IMG/VR virus record: IMGVR_UViG_3300031963_000037
Coordinates: 45,380-109,379 of that record
Length of the DNA: 64,000 bases
DNA from: a virus
Direction: 5' to 3' (one strand)
In this document: piece by piece, positions 10,597-18,069 of the stretch
How positions within the stretch are numbered: position 1 is the stretch's first letter
How the letters are laid out: every line of letters begins with the position of its first letter
The notes under the pieces: generated by a model
Database searches by the model: none
Told to the model about the DNA's origin: nothing
Seen by the model: the letters and a program-made list of their open reading frames with translations, nothing else
Program-made: the position numbers and the translations under genes

Positions 10597-12357
10597 ATGA
10601 AAATTTTAGAATTAATATTAGAAAACAAATCAGAAGAACTCAAAGCTAAGTATGGAACGAAATTTTCTGAGGAGCAATTGAAAAAAATCATTGATAACGT
10701 TCCTCAAAAATTTTGGGATTGGGTTGCCAAAAACTTTGAGGTGATGAACTTTGAATCTAACTTTCAAGACTTAGTCAGAAAACTTAGAGAATTTGATAAG
10801 ATTTCATCAAACCTACCTAAAACTGATATTAATTCATATAAAAGTGTTTCCGAACTCAGTGATGAATTACAAAAATATGCGAACAGACCAAGAAGAGATT
10901 ATAAACAAGTTGAGGGTGGTAAAGTTGTTTTCGATGATGGAAGATTTTTTGTTGTGAATCCTCAAACACATCAGGCTTCATGCTATTACGGTAAAGGAAC
11001 AAAGTGGTGCACCGTGGCAAGTTCAGACCACCAATTCAATTATTATAACACAGAGGGTAAATTGTTTTATATTTTAGATAGAAGTGCTGATTCATCTGAC
11101 CCATTCTACAAAGTAGCCTTGCTCAACAAATTTGACGGTAACAAAAGTTTTTTCACGGCCACAGACCAACAAACAAATATATATCCTGCTCATGTGGGCA
11201 CCGCTAAATACAATGAGATAATTAATCAGATAACTGAATACATGAACTCAGAGTATTCTGAACAAATAAAGATTTTTAATGACAAAGAAGCCGCGAAAAA
11301 AGAAAAAGAGAGACAAGAAGCACTAAGACAAGCAAGAATATTAAGGCAAATGAGAGACGATGCTGAGGAGAGAAGGATGGAAAATGAATGGGCTCTTGGT
11401 CCCGATTGTCCTGAAGAGGGTTTGAAAGCCCACGCCCTTTTAGATTGGTTGGTTGACACAAGTGACGTTTCAGCGTTGACAAATGAGGACAGAATAGAAA
11501 TTCAGAGACTTAAAGATGAAATCGAGAGACTTAAAAACCAATACGATAATAGTGAGGAAGTAGAAACAGACATTTTAGACGAAATCAGTGACTTAGAGGA
11601 TGAGTTGAATGAATTAGAGGAAAAAATTGATGTATACAACATAATACCCACAGGAGAGTATTATGATTGCACGGAATTTGAGGTAATAGATGCAGGTTTG
11701 AGTGATAGAAAATATGCGGTGGGAACGGAGGGTGAAATGCAATCAAGTTGTGAGGAAAGGGTGGATTCATTAATTGACGATATTGGTTATGGCGGTTTCA
11801 GTAGTGGGTTTGCGAGAGGTTTCATTGACGATGAACAAGTCGCGGACTATGCAAGAGACTACTTAGGGGACGATGTATATCAAAATCCTGAGGTTTATTT
11901 GGATGAAAGTGAGAGACAATTATCTTCCAAACAAAAAGAAGAAATCGAAATTCTCAAAATGAGAATAAAAAGAACCGAAGTAGAAATTGAGAGATTTGAG
12001 GAACTAATTGGGGACGGGGGAGATGATGATTCGATTCAAGATAAAATAGATGAACTAAGTGAATTGATAGTAGAATATCAGGATGAAATCGATGATATTG
12101 AGAACGACCCTGATGGAGAATTCCCTGATGATTTGGTTGAAGAAAAAGTTGATGAATTAGTTGATGATGTTATGAGAGACCCCGAAGGTTTTTTAAATGA
12201 GCATGGGATTGACTGGGAACAATTTATAGACAAAGATGAATTTATACAAGGGGTGATAGATGCTGATGGATTTGGGCAAACACTTAATTCTTACGATGGG
12301 AATGCTGATGAGGTGAAAATTCAAGACCAATGGTTTTACGTAATGAGAATTGATTAA
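10597..12357 (+). CDS. Large tagged protein with W-C motif domain and acidic coiled coil
   Basis: 586 aa. The TTG at 10594 is in frame but the ATG at 10597 is preferred. The leader MKILELILENKSEE has an I-L-E site. Around residues 125-170 lies GKGTKWCTVASSD followed by NYYNTEGKLFYIL, a pattern I associate with uncharacterised phage proteins. From about residue 210 the protein is a long Glu/Lys/Arg-rich helix with heptad-like repeats, and the C-terminal third is strongly acidic (Asp/Glu clusters). Possibly an internal head or scaffold-associated protein; function unknown. Confidence 0.65.
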   Translation: MKILELILENKSEELKAKYGTKFSEEQLKKIIDNVPQKFWDWVAKNFEVMNFESNFQDLVRKLREFDKISSNLPKTDINSYKSVSELSDELQKYANRPRRDYKQVEGGKVVFDDGRFFVVNPQTHQASCYYGKGTKWCTVASSDHQFNYYNTEGKLFYILDRSADSSDPFYKVALLNKFDGNKSFFTATDQQTNIYPAHVGTAKYNEIINQITEYMNSEYSEQIKIFNDKEAAKKEKERQEALRQARILRQMRDDAEERRMENEWALGPDCPEEGLKAHALLDWLVDTSDVSALTNEDRIEIQRLKDEIERLKNQYDNSEEVETDILDEISDLEDELNELEEKIDVYNIIPTGEYYDCTEFEVIDAGLSDRKYAVGTEGEMQSSCEERVDSLIDDIGYGGFSSGFARGFIDDEQVADYARDYLGDDVYQNPEVYLDESERQLSSKQKEEIEILKMRIKRTEVEIERFEELIGDGGDDDSIQDKIDELSELIVEYQDEIDDIENDPDGEFPDDLVEEKVDELVDDVMRDPEGFLNEHGIDWEQFIDKDEFIQGVIDADGFGQTLNSYDGNADEVKIQDQWFYVMRID

Positions 12358-12379
12358 TAGTTATAATAAATTATCTTTT
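12350..12379 (+). promoter_or_regulatory. Bacteroidota-type promoter, leaderless spacing
   Basis: TTG, 19 nt, TATCTTTT, then four bases and the ATG at 12384. The -7 element is one base off TAnnTTTG. Confidence 0.45.
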
Positions 12380-12383
12380 TGTT

Positions 12384-13163
12384 ATGGCTAGACAAAAGAA
12401 ACAACCGTTCAGATTGAAGCCCGATTGGATGTTGAAAAAACCTGTTGACTTCGAATACAACAAATATACTTTATTGGATTACCTTCAGAAGTGCGAAAAC
12501 AATTTCAACAATCTACAAATTTATCCTGACTTTGTAGAACTTTCACTTCATTTGGCTAACATACAATCACTTGTCAAAGAAAATAGGTTACTACTTACAA
12601 ATAAGACATTCGAGTCATGTGATGATGAGATTCTTCTTAAAGAATTGGTTCAAAAAAAACCAAGACAATTAAGTGATTCTGAATCCAATGAACTTGACAA
12701 GACAATCAAATATTCTGGTAACAAATTATTTGACGCCTTCAATATGGCTAAGTCAATTTGGAACATGGCTTACGACCACATGGACCTCAGTCTCAAAAGA
12801 AATAAAAATAATTTAGCCGCGGGGAAGGGGTATGTTTACTATTTCAAAAAATCCTTGAATGAAATTTTCATTTGGGAATATGAAATAAAAAAACCCGAGA
12901 ACGAGAATTTCAATAGTAAAATTTATTTAAACCTCATATACAACACATTACCAAGTGATGTAACGTTGAACTCAATTATAGAAACCTTCTCAACTTGGAA
13001 TGAAGAAGAACATTTTAAAGATTTACCTATTTTTGAATTGAAGTCCACGAATGATTTCCCAATGGAGGAAACTTTCTTACCCATAATGAAAAGAAAAATA
13101 ATGGCATACGTTTTTCAGATTGTTAATTTAGAAAAAATAAATAATTTTGACTCTGAACTATAA
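12384..13163 (+). CDS. Hypothetical protein
   Basis: 259 aa, basic N-terminus (MARQKKQPFRLKPDWMLKKP), otherwise mostly helical with a central NMAKSIWNMAYDHMDLSLKR stretch. It lacks the tag. It starts four bases after a promoter-like element and begins a run of small genes. No family recognised. Confidence 0.65.
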   Translation: MARQKKQPFRLKPDWMLKKPVDFEYNKYTLLDYLQKCENNFNNLQIYPDFVELSLHLANIQSLVKENRLLLTNKTFESCDDEILLKELVQKKPRQLSDSESNELDKTIKYSGNKLFDAFNMAKSIWNMAYDHMDLSLKRNKNNLAAGKGYVYYFKKSLNEIFIWEYEIKKPENENFNSKIYLNLIYNTLPSDVTLNSIIETFSTWNEEEHFKDLPIFELKSTNDFPMEETFLPIMKRKIMAYVFQIVNLEKINNFDSEL

Positions 13164-13177
13164 AATTATTATTTTTG
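13147..13177 (+). promoter_or_regulatory. Bacteroidota-type promoter, leaderless spacing
   Basis: TTG, 20 nt, TATTTTTG, then four bases and the ATG at 13182. Confidence 0.5.
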
Positions 13178-13181
13178 TTTT

Positions 13182-13394
13182 ATGGGATTCAACAAAAGAA
13201 TTATTTCAGCTGAATACACATTGAAAGCACTTGAAAACAATAGTCTTAAAGATTATTATGGAAAAAGTGATATGTTAATTTTTGAAGATGAACTGAGTTC
13301 AAAAGTTTATGAATATTACAAAAGTGGAAAAAACGAAAAAGAAATTCTATTAACTATAAAAAACATGGAGGAAAAAACCAATGAAGTGTATTAA
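13182..13394 (+). CDS. Small hypothetical protein
   Basis: 70 aa (MGFNKRIISAEYTLKALENN), charged and probably helical. It overlaps the next gene by 14 bp. Its ATG lies four bases after a TATTTTTG element, so the mRNA may be leaderless. Function unknown. Confidence 0.6.
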   Translation: MGFNKRIISAEYTLKALENNSLKDYYGKSDMLIFEDELSSKVYEYYKSGKNEKEILLTIKNMEEKTNEVY

Positions 13395-13614
13395 AGCTTT
13401 AAAAGCATCGAAAGACGTTGAGGTCGGTGACATCAAAAGAGTTGATGACAAAACCGCTTACAACATGGTTGGGAGTATGTGGGCATATATTCCCAAATCA
13501 GAATGGAAACTTGTAAACCGTAAAACTAAAACTACAGAGCAAGTAACCGAACAAGTAGAAAAGAAACCCTACAAGAAGGGTCAAAAATCTGAAAAACATA
13601 AAAACAAACAATAA
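13381..13614 (+). CDS. Small basic protein
   Basis: 77 aa. The N-terminal half (KALKASKDVEVGDIKRV, then MWAYIPKSEWKLV) looks like a small SH3-like beta fold. The C-terminal 25 residues are Lys-rich and disordered (KKPYKKGQKSEKHKNKQ), suggesting nucleic-acid contact. Its stop shares a base with the next ATG. Confidence 0.6.
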   Translation: MKCIKALKASKDVEVGDIKRVDDKTAYNMVGSMWAYIPKSEWKLVNRKTKTTEQVTEQVEKKPYKKGQKSEKHKNKQ

Positions 13615-13829
13615 TGGGAAACGTTAAGAATCATTTAATCGAAATGCTTCGTTTAGAAGCTGAAGCACAAAAAGCCAAAGCATTACTTACTTTGGAATTG
13701 TTATCAAATCATGCATCAGGAATTGGAGACCACTCTACAGGAGATTTCTATAAAAATGCTGAAGAAGCACTCCAAATGTTGGTGGATGCCGATGATAAAT
13801 TAGAAACATTACAAAAATACTTTTTATAA
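13614..13829 (+). CDS. Small helical hypothetical protein
   Basis: 71 aa, MGNVKNHLIEMLRLEAEAQK, predicted by eye to be two helices with Leu-rich faces. TAATG overlap with the previous gene. Function unknown. Confidence 0.6.
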   Translation: MGNVKNHLIEMLRLEAEAQKAKALLTLELLSNHASGIGDHSTGDFYKNAEEALQMLVDADDKLETLQKYFL

Positions 13830-13830
13830 T

Positions 13831-14019
13831 ATGAAAAGATTCACAATCGTAGGTGTGAGAACTATTGATGAATATGTCACCTACACCGTTGAAGCCGAGA
13901 CTGAAGATGAGGCAATCGAAATGGTTGAGAGTGGTGAGATTGATGACAATGACGACCATTGGCAAAAAGAAACATCAGGAGGTGAAGACTTTCACGTTCA
14001 AAACGTAGAAGAAATTTAA
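13831..14019 (+). CDS. Small DpnD/PcfM-like protein
   Basis: 62 aa. The pattern YVTYTVEAETEDEAIEMVESGE resembles the short beta-beta-alpha domain seen in DpnD/PcfM-like and related phage and plasmid proteins. Acidic. The role of that family is unknown. Assignment is by motif only. Confidence 0.6.
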   Translation: MKRFTIVGVRTIDEYVTYTVEAETEDEAIEMVESGEIDDNDDHWQKETSGGEDFHVQNVEEI

Positions 14020-14024
14020 TTACA

Positions 14025-14150
14025 TTGAAAAAAATATTAAAAAAAATAGATTGGTGGTTTGACTATTACATTGTATGGATGTTGTATAATGGAAATAAGA
14101 CTCATAGATATATTGAATACATGGAAAACAAATGGGGCTCAAAAAAATGA
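14025..14150 (+). CDS. Short Trp/Tyr-rich protein, TTG start
   Basis: 41 aa, beginning TTG AAA AAA ATA, with WWFDYYIVWMLYNG as its core and a basic C-terminus. Its TGA overlaps the ATG of the next gene (ATGA), which supports both this frame and that start. Possibly a peripheral membrane peptide. Confidence 0.5.
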   Translation: MKKILKKIDWWFDYYIVWMLYNGNKTHRYIEYMENKWGSKK

Positions 14151-14335
14151 ACAAATTAGATGATGGACTTAAAATATACTTGTCTATTTTGTTAGCTTCT
14201 TGGGTAACAATTATAATTTATTTGGTTAACTATGAAAATCAAAATCACATCCAAGAAGAGTTCATAAAAAAAGAATTGGATTCATATCCCACAAATCACA
14301 GTCAAATCTCAGATTCAACTTTAAATGCTAGATAA
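14147..14335 (+). CDS. Small single-pass membrane protein
   Basis: 62 aa from MNKLDDGLKIYLSILLASWV. A longer frame from 14132 exists, but the ATGA overlap with the upstream stop favours 14147. Residues 9-27 form a transmembrane segment and the rest is polar. Unknown function. Confidence 0.6.
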   Translation: MNKLDDGLKIYLSILLASWVTIIIYLVNYENQNHIQEEFIKKELDSYPTNHSQISDSTLNAR

Positions 14336-14562
14336 TGAGTAAAGAAATGGTAAACCACCCGAATCATTATGGTGGAGAAGAAAATCCTTACGAGGTGATT
14401 AAAGTTTGTGAGGCTTGGGAGTTACACAAAGATGCATATCTCTTCAATGTAGTCAAATACGTTGCAAGAGCCGGTAAAAAAGATTCTTCAAAAGAATTAG
14501 AAGACCTCAAAAAGGCTTCATTTTACTTAAACCGAAAAATACAAAATTTAGAAAATGAATAA
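14335..14562 (+). CDS. DUF3310 family protein
   Basis: 75 aa. VNHPNHYGGEENPYEVIKV, then LFNVVKYVARAGKKD and EDLKKASFYLNRKI match the DUF3310 pattern common in phages (related to T7 gp1.1). The biochemical role is not settled. It starts on the stop of the previous gene and overlaps the next by 8 bp. Confidence 0.85.
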   Translation: MSKEMVNHPNHYGGEENPYEVIKVCEAWELHKDAYLFNVVKYVARAGKKDSSKELEDLKKASFYLNRKIQNLENE

Positions 14563-14737
14563 ATTGAGTTTACTAGCAAAGACCTGTTTCTTGTTAGGTT
14601 TTATTGGTGTGATAGGTTCGATAATACTTTCTTTTATTGATGGTAAAGACTTTACTTGGCAGTTCATTACACTTCTTTGGATGGGTTCATCATTCGTTAA
14701 TGAATTGAGAATAAAACAATTGGAGGACAAAAAATGA
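14555..14737 (+). CDS. Small two-helix membrane protein
   Basis: 60 aa with hydrophobic stretches at residues 5-26 and 36-48, ending in a charged tail (RIKQLEDKK). It overlaps both neighbours by a few bases. Function unknown. Confidence 0.6.
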   Translation: MNKLSLLAKTCFLLGFIGVIGSIILSFIDGKDFTWQFITLLWMGSSFVNELRIKQLEDKK

Positions 14738-15183
14738 TATACTGGTTAACAGGACAGCCTGGTGCTGGCAAAACAACAATCTGTAACGAAATCTTGGACA
14801 TTAGAGACCATAGAATATTTCATATCGACGGTGATGACCTAAGAGATTTATTCGATAATAAAGATTATTCTGAAACAGGGAGAAGAAAGAACATAGAACT
14901 CGCACAACAAATCGCTCAATACCTTCACAACAAAGGTAAAGATGTATTAGTATCGTTGGTTTCCCCTTACAAAGACCAACGAGACAAGTTCAAACAGAAG
15001 ATGGGGGATAATATGGTTGAGGTTTATATTCATACAACAGAGGTAAGAGGAAGAGAAAGTTTCTTTGTTAAAGAATATGAGGCACCTACCGAAAGATATC
15101 TTAGTATCGACACCACAAATGAAAGTGTTGAGGTATCTGCAAAAAAAGTTTTAGACTATGCAAAAAATTCACGTAGAGGGTGA
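14734..15183 (+). CDS. APS-kinase-like P-loop kinase
   Basis: 149 aa. The Walker A GQPGAGKTT is at residues 7-15, HIDGDDLR near 35-42 corresponds to the DGDN-R motif of adenylylsulfate kinases (CysC), and VSPYKDQRDKF matches the SPYR-xxR signature. True CysC proteins are near 200 aa and have a VCE-RD-KGLY loop that is shortened and altered here. The substrate may therefore be APS, giving PAPS, or another hydroxyl group such as a modified nucleotide. It overlaps the nucleotidyltransferase by 26 bp, implying a shared pathway. Confidence 0.75.
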   Translation: MIYWLTGQPGAGKTTICNEILDIRDHRIFHIDGDDLRDLFDNKDYSETGRRKNIELAQQIAQYLHNKGKDVLVSLVSPYKDQRDKFKQKMGDNMVEVYIHTTEVRGRESFFVKEYEAPTERYLSIDTTNESVEVSAKKVLDYAKNSRRG

Positions 15184-15559
15184 CCCTAAGTTAAAAAACA
15201 CGGGGGCAAAACAGTATTCCATGTTTATCGGAAGATGGCAACCGTGGCATGCTGGACACAGATGGTTGATTGACCAAAGACTCAACGAAGGTAAAAATGT
15301 TTTGATTTGTATTAGGGATATTGCCCCTGATGAAAAAAATCCTTTTTCCGCTCAAGAAGTTGAGGCGAACATAAAAAAAGAATTATGGCAATTGCTCAGT
15401 GACCAAACGGTAAAAGTAATTGTCATACCCGATATTGAATCTGTCAATTTTGGAAGAGGAGTAGGTTATGATATTATTGAACATGTTCCACCTCAGGACA
15501 TTCATGATATCTCTGCAACAAAGATTAGAGAACAAATGAAACAAGAGGGAAAGTTGTAA
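15158..15559 (+). CDS. HxGH nucleotidyltransferase (cytidylyltransferase/NMNAT-like)
   Basis: 133 aa. GRWQPWHAGHRWLI carries the HxGH motif and ISATKIR the C-terminal ISxTxIR motif of the nucleotidylyltransferase superfamily (NadM, FAD synthetase, PPAT; ATP sulfurylase is a distant member). An internal Met before FIGRWQP is an alternative start. Paired with the APS-kinase-like gene it could supply APS, but by sequence it looks closer to NMN adenylyltransferase. The Nudix gene at 20584 would also fit NAD metabolism. Confidence 0.75.
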   Translation: MQKIHVEGDPKLKNTGAKQYSMFIGRWQPWHAGHRWLIDQRLNEGKNVLICIRDIAPDEKNPFSAQEVEANIKKELWQLLSDQTVKVIVIPDIESVNFGRGVGYDIIEHVPPQDIHDISATKIREQMKQEGKL

Positions 15560-16422
15560 TGGAAAATTATATAAGAAAAATAACTCAAGGAGATTGTGTT
15601 GAAGTCATGAAGACCCTACCTGAGAAATCAATTGATTTAATTGTAACATCACCACCGTATGGTGTTGGAATCGAATACGATGTTCATGACGACGACGTTC
15701 AATTTGAAGATTACAAGGAATTTTCAAAAAAATGGTTGACCCAAGCTTTCAGACTTTTGAAAGACGACGGAAGAATTGCCCTGAACATACCTTATGAAAT
15801 CAATAGACAAGATAAAGGTGGGAGAATTTTCATGGTTTCGGAATTATGGTCAATCATGCAAAAAATTGGTTATAAGTTTTACGGACTGGTTGACCTGAAT
15901 GAAAACTCACCACATAGAAGTAAGACCACTGCTTGGGGCTCATGGATGTCACCGTCCTCTCCTTATATCTACAATCCGAAAGAATGTGTGATTTTAGCAT
16001 ATAAAAAAGATAGAATCAAAAAGATTAAGGGGGAGCCGCAATGGGTTGGAGTTGTTGAGGAAATCGAGAGTGAGGATGGAAAAAAAAGAAATAAGACAAT
16101 GTATACTGAGGAGCAAAAACGTGAGTTTATGGATTTAGTATATGGTCAATGGGACTATTTCGCTGATACAAAACAACTTACCAAGGCAACCTTCTCAATG
16201 GATATTCCAGCGAAAGCCATAAAAATATTAACCTATAAGAACGATTTGGTTCTTGACCCATTCATGGGAAGTGGAACAAGTGCATGTGCGGCAGAGATAT
16301 TAGATAGAAGGTGGATAGGGATTGAACTCAGTCCTAATTATGCGGAAGTCGCTCGAAAAAGAGTTCAACATTTTATAGATAAAAAAAATCAACCAGAACT
16401 TGATTTTGAAAAGGAGGTCTAA
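15559..16422 (+). CDS. DNA methyltransferase, beta class (N6-adenine or N4-cytosine)
   Basis: 287 aa. The catalytic motif TSPPYGVG (motif IV) comes first, and the AdoMet motif DPFMGSGTSACAAEI followed by RRWIGIELSPNYAEVA comes near the C-terminus. That is the beta-class order. Catalysis at an exocyclic amino group is implied; adenine versus cytosine cannot be told by eye. No cognate nuclease is adjacent, so it is an orphan, probably protecting phage DNA from host restriction. Confidence 0.9.
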   Translation: MENYIRKITQGDCVEVMKTLPEKSIDLIVTSPPYGVGIEYDVHDDDVQFEDYKEFSKKWLTQAFRLLKDDGRIALNIPYEINRQDKGGRIFMVSELWSIMQKIGYKFYGLVDLNENSPHRSKTTAWGSWMSPSSPYIYNPKECVILAYKKDRIKKIKGEPQWVGVVEEIESEDGKKRNKTMYTEEQKREFMDLVYGQWDYFADTKQLTKATFSMDIPAKAIKILTYKNDLVLDPFMGSGTSACAAEILDRRWIGIELSPNYAEVARKRVQHFIDKKNQPELDFEKEV

Positions 16423-16434
16423 CCTCCTTTTTTT
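16411..16434 (+). terminator. Intrinsic terminator
   Basis: AAGGAGGT and ACCTCCTT around CTA, then a T-run; it overlaps the end of the methyltransferase gene. Confidence 0.85.
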
Positions 16435-16446
16435 ATATCCGAGGGA

Positions 16447-16453
16447 TATTTAT
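16447..16453 (+). promoter_or_regulatory. TATTTAT box, candidate late promoter
   Basis: Fourteen bases upstream of the ATG at 16468, directly after a terminator. Confidence 0.5.
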
Positions 16454-16467
16454 AAGAAAAAGTATCC

Positions 16468-17682
16468 ATGGCAGAATTTATAATTTCTGAAAAACAACTC
16501 CAACTTTTGAATTTAGAAATTCTCAAGCAAGACAATTATAGGCTTGCCGAAGAAAGTTGGTCAAAGTTTTCCAAAGAGGAAAAAAAACAAATCGTCGAAA
16601 CACTGTGTGTTCTATATCCATCAAAGGGTAAATTAGTAAACGAAGCAAAGTGGTATAACACCCTTGGTGATATCGTTGGAATTTTTGACCCAACAGGGGT
16701 AGTTGATTTAGTAAACGGTATCTCTTATTTGAAACAAGGAGATAAATTATTCGGATTATTATCAATCATTTCAGCTTTACCATATGCTGGAGACATCGTT
16801 GCCAAACCTATGATGGCAGCCCTCAAAATTGGTGGTCCTGGCGTGAAGAATTTGAGAAAAGTTACCGCCTTGGTTGAAGCAGGAAAAACAGCCGAAGCGG
16901 CTAAAATGCTTGATAATATAACCGCGATGGGTGGTGTGACAGGAAGATTTGTTTCAGCTTTCAGTAAAATCGCTGGTAAGTTAAGAGGATATATCGAAAG
17001 AGTTCCGATGCCATTGATGGGAGGGTTAAAGAAAACTGTTTTACAATGGTTTGATTTATTCGCTAATTATAATAAAGCAACAGCACCTTTGAGAAAAACA
17101 GGTCAAGAAATAGTGAGGGGTATGACAGGATTGAAAACTGCAACTACATCTGTTGGAGTATGGTCAAAAGCTAAACAACTAGCGGCACTCGAAGAACTTA
17201 CCAAACTAGCTAAAGAAGCACCAGGTTTATTTTCAGGTTATAGAACAACCAAAGGAATTTTGTCTTGGAAAAGTGTTTTCAGAGGAATGCCTCAACTATT
17301 GAATAGAAATGCATCCGTAAGAAGTTTAATGAGACAAACAAAATGGTGGATGGGATTATTAGATTATATGAATATTGCAAATTTTGTCGGACCCGATGAA
17401 TTGGCGGCTAAAATTGGTGAAGACGAACTTCTGAAAAATATGGAAAACTATAATAAAACAGAAGAAGCTCAAAATAATTTTGAGTCGGACTTTAACCAAG
17501 CAATAAACGCTGATGCAGGTCAAGATGGTGGTTCAGGTAAAGTAGGGTATGGGCAAATTCAACCTCTTTTTGGTTCTGGTGCTTACAAACCTCAAAGTTC
17601 ATCTGAAAAACCGAAAGAAAATAATCCAGTTCAAAACATGTTTAGTAATATGTTTTCGGGTTCGTTAAATCCTTTACCTTAG
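16468..17682 (+). CDS. Tagged protein with pretoxin-like hydrophobic helices
   Basis: 404 aa. The leader MAEFIISEKQLQLL contains I-S-E and resembles the shared tag. Residues about 65-115 (DIVGIFDPTGVVDLVNGISY, then SIISALPYAGDIVAKP) follow the pattern of pretoxin TG-like or glycine-zipper domains, with two amphipathic Gly/Pro/Ala helices. The middle is basic and helical, and the C-terminus is disordered (Gly/Ser/Asn/Pro). The same hydrophobic module recurs in the gene at 62074. Possibly a membrane-active protein carried in the virion. Confidence 0.65.
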   Translation: MAEFIISEKQLQLLNLEILKQDNYRLAEESWSKFSKEEKKQIVETLCVLYPSKGKLVNEAKWYNTLGDIVGIFDPTGVVDLVNGISYLKQGDKLFGLLSIISALPYAGDIVAKPMMAALKIGGPGVKNLRKVTALVEAGKTAEAAKMLDNITAMGGVTGRFVSAFSKIAGKLRGYIERVPMPLMGGLKKTVLQWFDLFANYNKATAPLRKTGQEIVRGMTGLKTATTSVGVWSKAKQLAALEELTKLAKEAPGLFSGYRTTKGILSWKSVFRGMPQLLNRNASVRSLMRQTKWWMGLLDYMNIANFVGPDELAAKIGEDELLKNMENYNKTEEAQNNFESDFNQAINADAGQDGGSGKVGYGQIQPLFGSGAYKPQSSSEKPKENNPVQNMFSNMFSGSLNPLP

Positions 17683-17697
17683 TAATATTTAAATTAT

Positions 17698-18069
17698 ATG
17701 AAAGAAGAATTGATAAAAAAATTAGTCCAAATCCAAATTCAATGGAGATTTTTACACTGGCAGACGTTTGGTGATGCAAAACATAAAACCTACGGTGCAA
17801 TTTATGAGGGATTAGATGGTCTCATTGATGAGTTCACTGAAACCATGATGGGAAAGTATGGTAGACCTGAATTTGAACCTGAGTTTGGATTGATGTTTCA
17901 AGACATCAGTAAGTTAAGTATTCAGAATTTCATGGACGGAATCACAGAATTTTTAGTTGGAATCTCTGACCAATTGGACTCGAGATATGATACAGATTTA
18001 TTGAATCTAAGAGATGAAATGTTAGGTTTGATTAATAAATCGAAATACTTGTTGACTCTGAAATATTAA
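17698..18069 (+). CDS. Ferritin/Dps-like helical protein
   Basis: 123 aa, all-helical. WRFLHWQTFGDAKHKTYGAIYEGLDGLIDEFTE has the spacing of Dps/ferritin-like four-helix proteins, and such small proteins occur in T4-like marine phages. Only some of the usual metal ligands can be placed. Start chosen by the ATG after a short gap; its stop overlaps the next start. Confidence 0.6.
   Translation: MKEELIKKLVQIQIQWRFLHWQTFGDAKHKTYGAIYEGLDGLIDEFTETMMGKYGRPEFEPEFGLMFQDISKLSIQNFMDGITEFLVGISDQLDSRYDTDLLNLRDEMLGLINKSKYLLTLKY

Noticed and set aside
11226-11482. Two minus-strand frames inside the 586-aa gene.
   Set aside because: They arise opposite a Glu/Lys/Arg-rich coiled coil; the plus frame is longer and has a plausible domain.
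14734-15559. A complete ATP sulfurylase plus APS kinase pathway.
   Set aside because: The nucleotidyltransferase is too short and its motifs fit NadM-type enzymes better; sulfate activation remains only a hypothesis.
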